Source of the DNA: Lachnospiraceae bacterium NC2004
GTDB taxonomy: Bacteria; Bacillota; Clostridia; Lachnospirales; Lachnospiraceae
Length of the DNA stretch: 64,000 nt
Assembly (NCBI GenBank): GCA_000621905.1
Contig: JHXB01000001.1
Span: 434,001 to 498,000, forward strand
Direction of reading: 5' to 3'
Positions within the stretch are counted from its first letter, which is position 1; every line of letters begins with the position of its first letter. Shown piece after piece: positions 62,484 through 64,000 of the stretch. The notes beneath the pieces are model-generated. The model was not told the DNA's origin, did not search any database, and saw only the letters and a program-made list of their open reading frames with translations. Position numbers and translations under genes: made by a program.

Positions 62484-64000
62484 CATTTTCATATCCAAAT
62501 CAAAAAGAGCCTGCTGTAATAGACGCTTCTTTTACTGCAAATGAAGGAGAGTTTGTTATATTAAGCGGATATTCAGGGTCCGGTAAGACAACCCTTTTAA
62601 AATGCTTGAAACCTGAAATTACACCAAACGGTAAGGTTGAGGGTGAGATTGTATATGACGGACAGAATATTGCTGCTTATACACCTAAAGATATCGCATC
62701 TAATGTCGGCTATCTCTTTCAGAATCCTTATACTCAAGTGGTGACTGACAGGGTTATGTCAGAGCTTGCATTTTCAATGGAGAGCCTTTCATATAAACAG
62801 GAGCTGATGAACAGAAGAATCGCTGAAATCGTTGCTATTATGGGCCTTGAAGGATTAATCGATAAATCATGTGATGAGCTTTCAGGTGGAGAACTGCAGC
62901 TTATCAATCTTGCCTCGATTCTTGTTACTGAACCTAAGATACTACTCCTTGATGAGCCGACTGCAATGCTTGACCCTATAGCAGAAGAGAAGTTTAACAG
63001 TACAATTAAGATGATCAATAAAGAACTTAATATTACGGTTATCTATTCTACGCATAATTACAATAACTTGCTTGATATCTCCGACAGGCTTATTGTCCTT
63101 GATTCAGGCCATATTATTGCAAATGATACTCCTAAAGGTGCTTTGATAAGCCTTTTAGATAATGGACATAAAGATCTTTTAAATATTTATTTAAGAGCAT
63201 GGAATCACTACGGAAAAGACAACACCTTTCCGCTTAATATGTCAGATTTAAAAGAACTTATTAGGTCTAACTATAAAAAACAGGATATTAAAATCGATGA
63301 TTCAAACGATAACACTGAGACTGTAATAGAACTAAAAAGTATATATTACAGATATAACAGGAATTCTAAAGATGTTATAAAGTCCTTGAATCTAAAGGTT
63401 AATAAAGGAAATGTAATAAGCATCCTTGGAGGAAACGGCTCCGGTAAATCAACGCTTCTTTCCATAATTAATTCATCGAGAAGACCGTATAAAGGCAAGG
63501 TTAAGGTTAGTGAAATAACTTCTTTAATGCCACAGTTAACCGAGCTTATATTTACCAAAGATAAAGTAGGTTTGATGTTAAGCGACGACGCTAAGAATCT
63601 TGCACCTGACTTTTATGACAGATATAAAGACGCGCATCCATATGATTTAAGTGGTGGAGAGAAGGGGTTACTTGGATTTTTAACTGCAATTTCAAGCCCT
63701 TATGACATACTTCTTCTCGATGAGCCGACCAAGGGTATGGATAACAAGCAAAAGAATATACTTAAGGACTACATCCTAAAGGTTAAGGAACAAGAAAAGA
63801 CCGTTATAATCGTCACACACGACATAGAATTTGCATCATATGTATCAGATAAGATAGGCATGATGTTTGACGGCAGTATTGTAGGAGAAGCATCACCTTT
63901 AGACTTCTTTAAGGACAACATATACTACAAGCCTTTTATATCAAGAGTTATGAAGAACATTGACGATTCTTTATATTTAGAGGAACAACTTTATGAACTA
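62456..64000 (+). CDS. fused double ABC ATPase of an ECF transporter (runs off window)
   Basis: At least 515 codons, open to the window edge. It starts with GTG 62456, seven bases after GGAGG; it overlaps the ecfT 3' end. Domain 1 has Walker A GYSGSGKTT, Q-loop LFQNPYTQVVTDRVM, signature LSGGELQLINLAS, LLLDEPTAMLD and the switch His in YSTHN. Domain 2 (from about residue 285) has GGNGSGKST, signature DLSGGEKGLLGFL, LLLDEPTKGMD and VTHD. The two halves correspond to EcfA and EcfA' fused in one chain, as in YkoD-type systems. Both ATP sites look intact. The stop codon and any S subunit lie to the right of the window. Confidence 0.9.
   Translation, partial: MEIIDIKNITFSYPNQKEPAVIDASFTANEGEFVILSGYSGSGKTTLLKCLKPEITPNGKVEGEIVYDGQNIAAYTPKDIASNVGYLFQNPYTQVVTDRVMSELAFSMESLSYKQELMNRRIAEIVAIMGLEGLIDKSCDELSGGELQLINLASILVTEPKILLLDEPTAMLDPIAEEKFNSTIKMINKELNITVIYSTHNYNNLLDISDRLIVLDSGHIIANDTPKGALISLLDNGHKDLLNIYLRAWNHYGKDNTFPLNMSDLKELIRSNYKKQDIKIDDSNDNTETVIELKSIYYRYNRNSKDVIKSLNLKVNKGNVISILGGNGSGKSTLLSIINSSRRPYKGKVKVSEITSLMPQLTELIFTKDKVGLMLSDDAKNLAPDFYDRYKDAHPYDLSGGEKGLLGFLTAISSPYDILLLDEPTKGMDNKQKNILKDYILKVKEQEKTVIIVTHDIEFASYVSDKIGMMFDGSIVGEASPLDFFKDNIYYKPFISRVMKNIDDSLYLEEQLYEL

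Overview
The window is an AT-rich chromosomal segment that reads as a Gram-positive anaerobe of the Clostridia, most likely the Lachnospiraceae. The evidence is Rex, Clostridia-type AddAB, a CoA-transferase of the butyrate/4-hydroxybutyrate class, an LtaS-like enzyme, NADP-type glutamate dehydrogenase, strong AGGAGG ribosome sites, many TTGACA/TATAAT promoters with 17-bp spacing, and large secreted proteins built from bacterial Ig-like (Big_2) and BspA-type leucine-rich domains. The genus is not fixed by what I can see. I found no prophage, transposase, CRISPR array or rRNA.

Layout. 1-1850: start of an EamA permease (minus strand), then an ECF sigma factor with a membrane-bound probable anti-sigma partner. 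2052-6543: nadE, a glycosyltransferase, ispA and a DUF3592 membrane protein. 6544-6982: a non-coding stretch with two dispersed repeats and a long imperfect palindrome. 6983-14425: purF-carA-carB-pyrG, a nucleotide synthesis run. 14557-26746: an unrecognised 1165-residue helical protein, then addB, addA and a CoA-transferase. 27001-31387: an unrecognised 694-residue protein, a 90-residue protein, tRNA-Gly(GCC) and an acyl-CoA synthetase. 31457-34534: a membrane-anchored propeller-like protein and an LtaS-like synthase. 34667-36592 (minus): ABC-F ATPase. 36720-42521: rex, a coiled-coil protein, nnr, alr, a CBS/CorC protein and a YebC regulator. 42815-51900: three large surface proteins in one operon. 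52100-53403 (minus): tRNA-Arg(CCG) followed closely by a secreted protein gene. 53543-57318: a single-pass membrane protein, gdhA and an 8-oxoguanine glycosylase.

57350-64000 (running off the window) is the most interesting part. A cobalamin riboswitch with a readable terminator/antiterminator switch precedes a secreted protein with a possible transcobalamin-like domain plus FN3, a secreted PQQ-type beta-propeller, a DUF4430 (transcobalamin C-terminal-like) lipoprotein, EcfT, and a fused double ECF ATPase that starts at GTG. I read this as a B12/corrinoid capture and import system. No substrate-binding S component is visible in the window; it may lie beyond the right edge.

A dispersed intergenic repeat (core like GTCATTCTGAGCGAAGCGAA) occurs eleven times in the window. 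It carries one of two alternative hairpin modules, sits as an inverted pair between two convergent genes, and in one copy has its central core inverted relative to its flanks. Start codons were reassigned by ribosome site where the longest reading frame looked too long (sigma factor, anti-sigma, nadE, carA, the 1165-residue protein, the acyl-CoA synthetase, alr, two surface proteins, ogg, the DUF4430 lipoprotein). All functions are from reading motifs; no database search was run.
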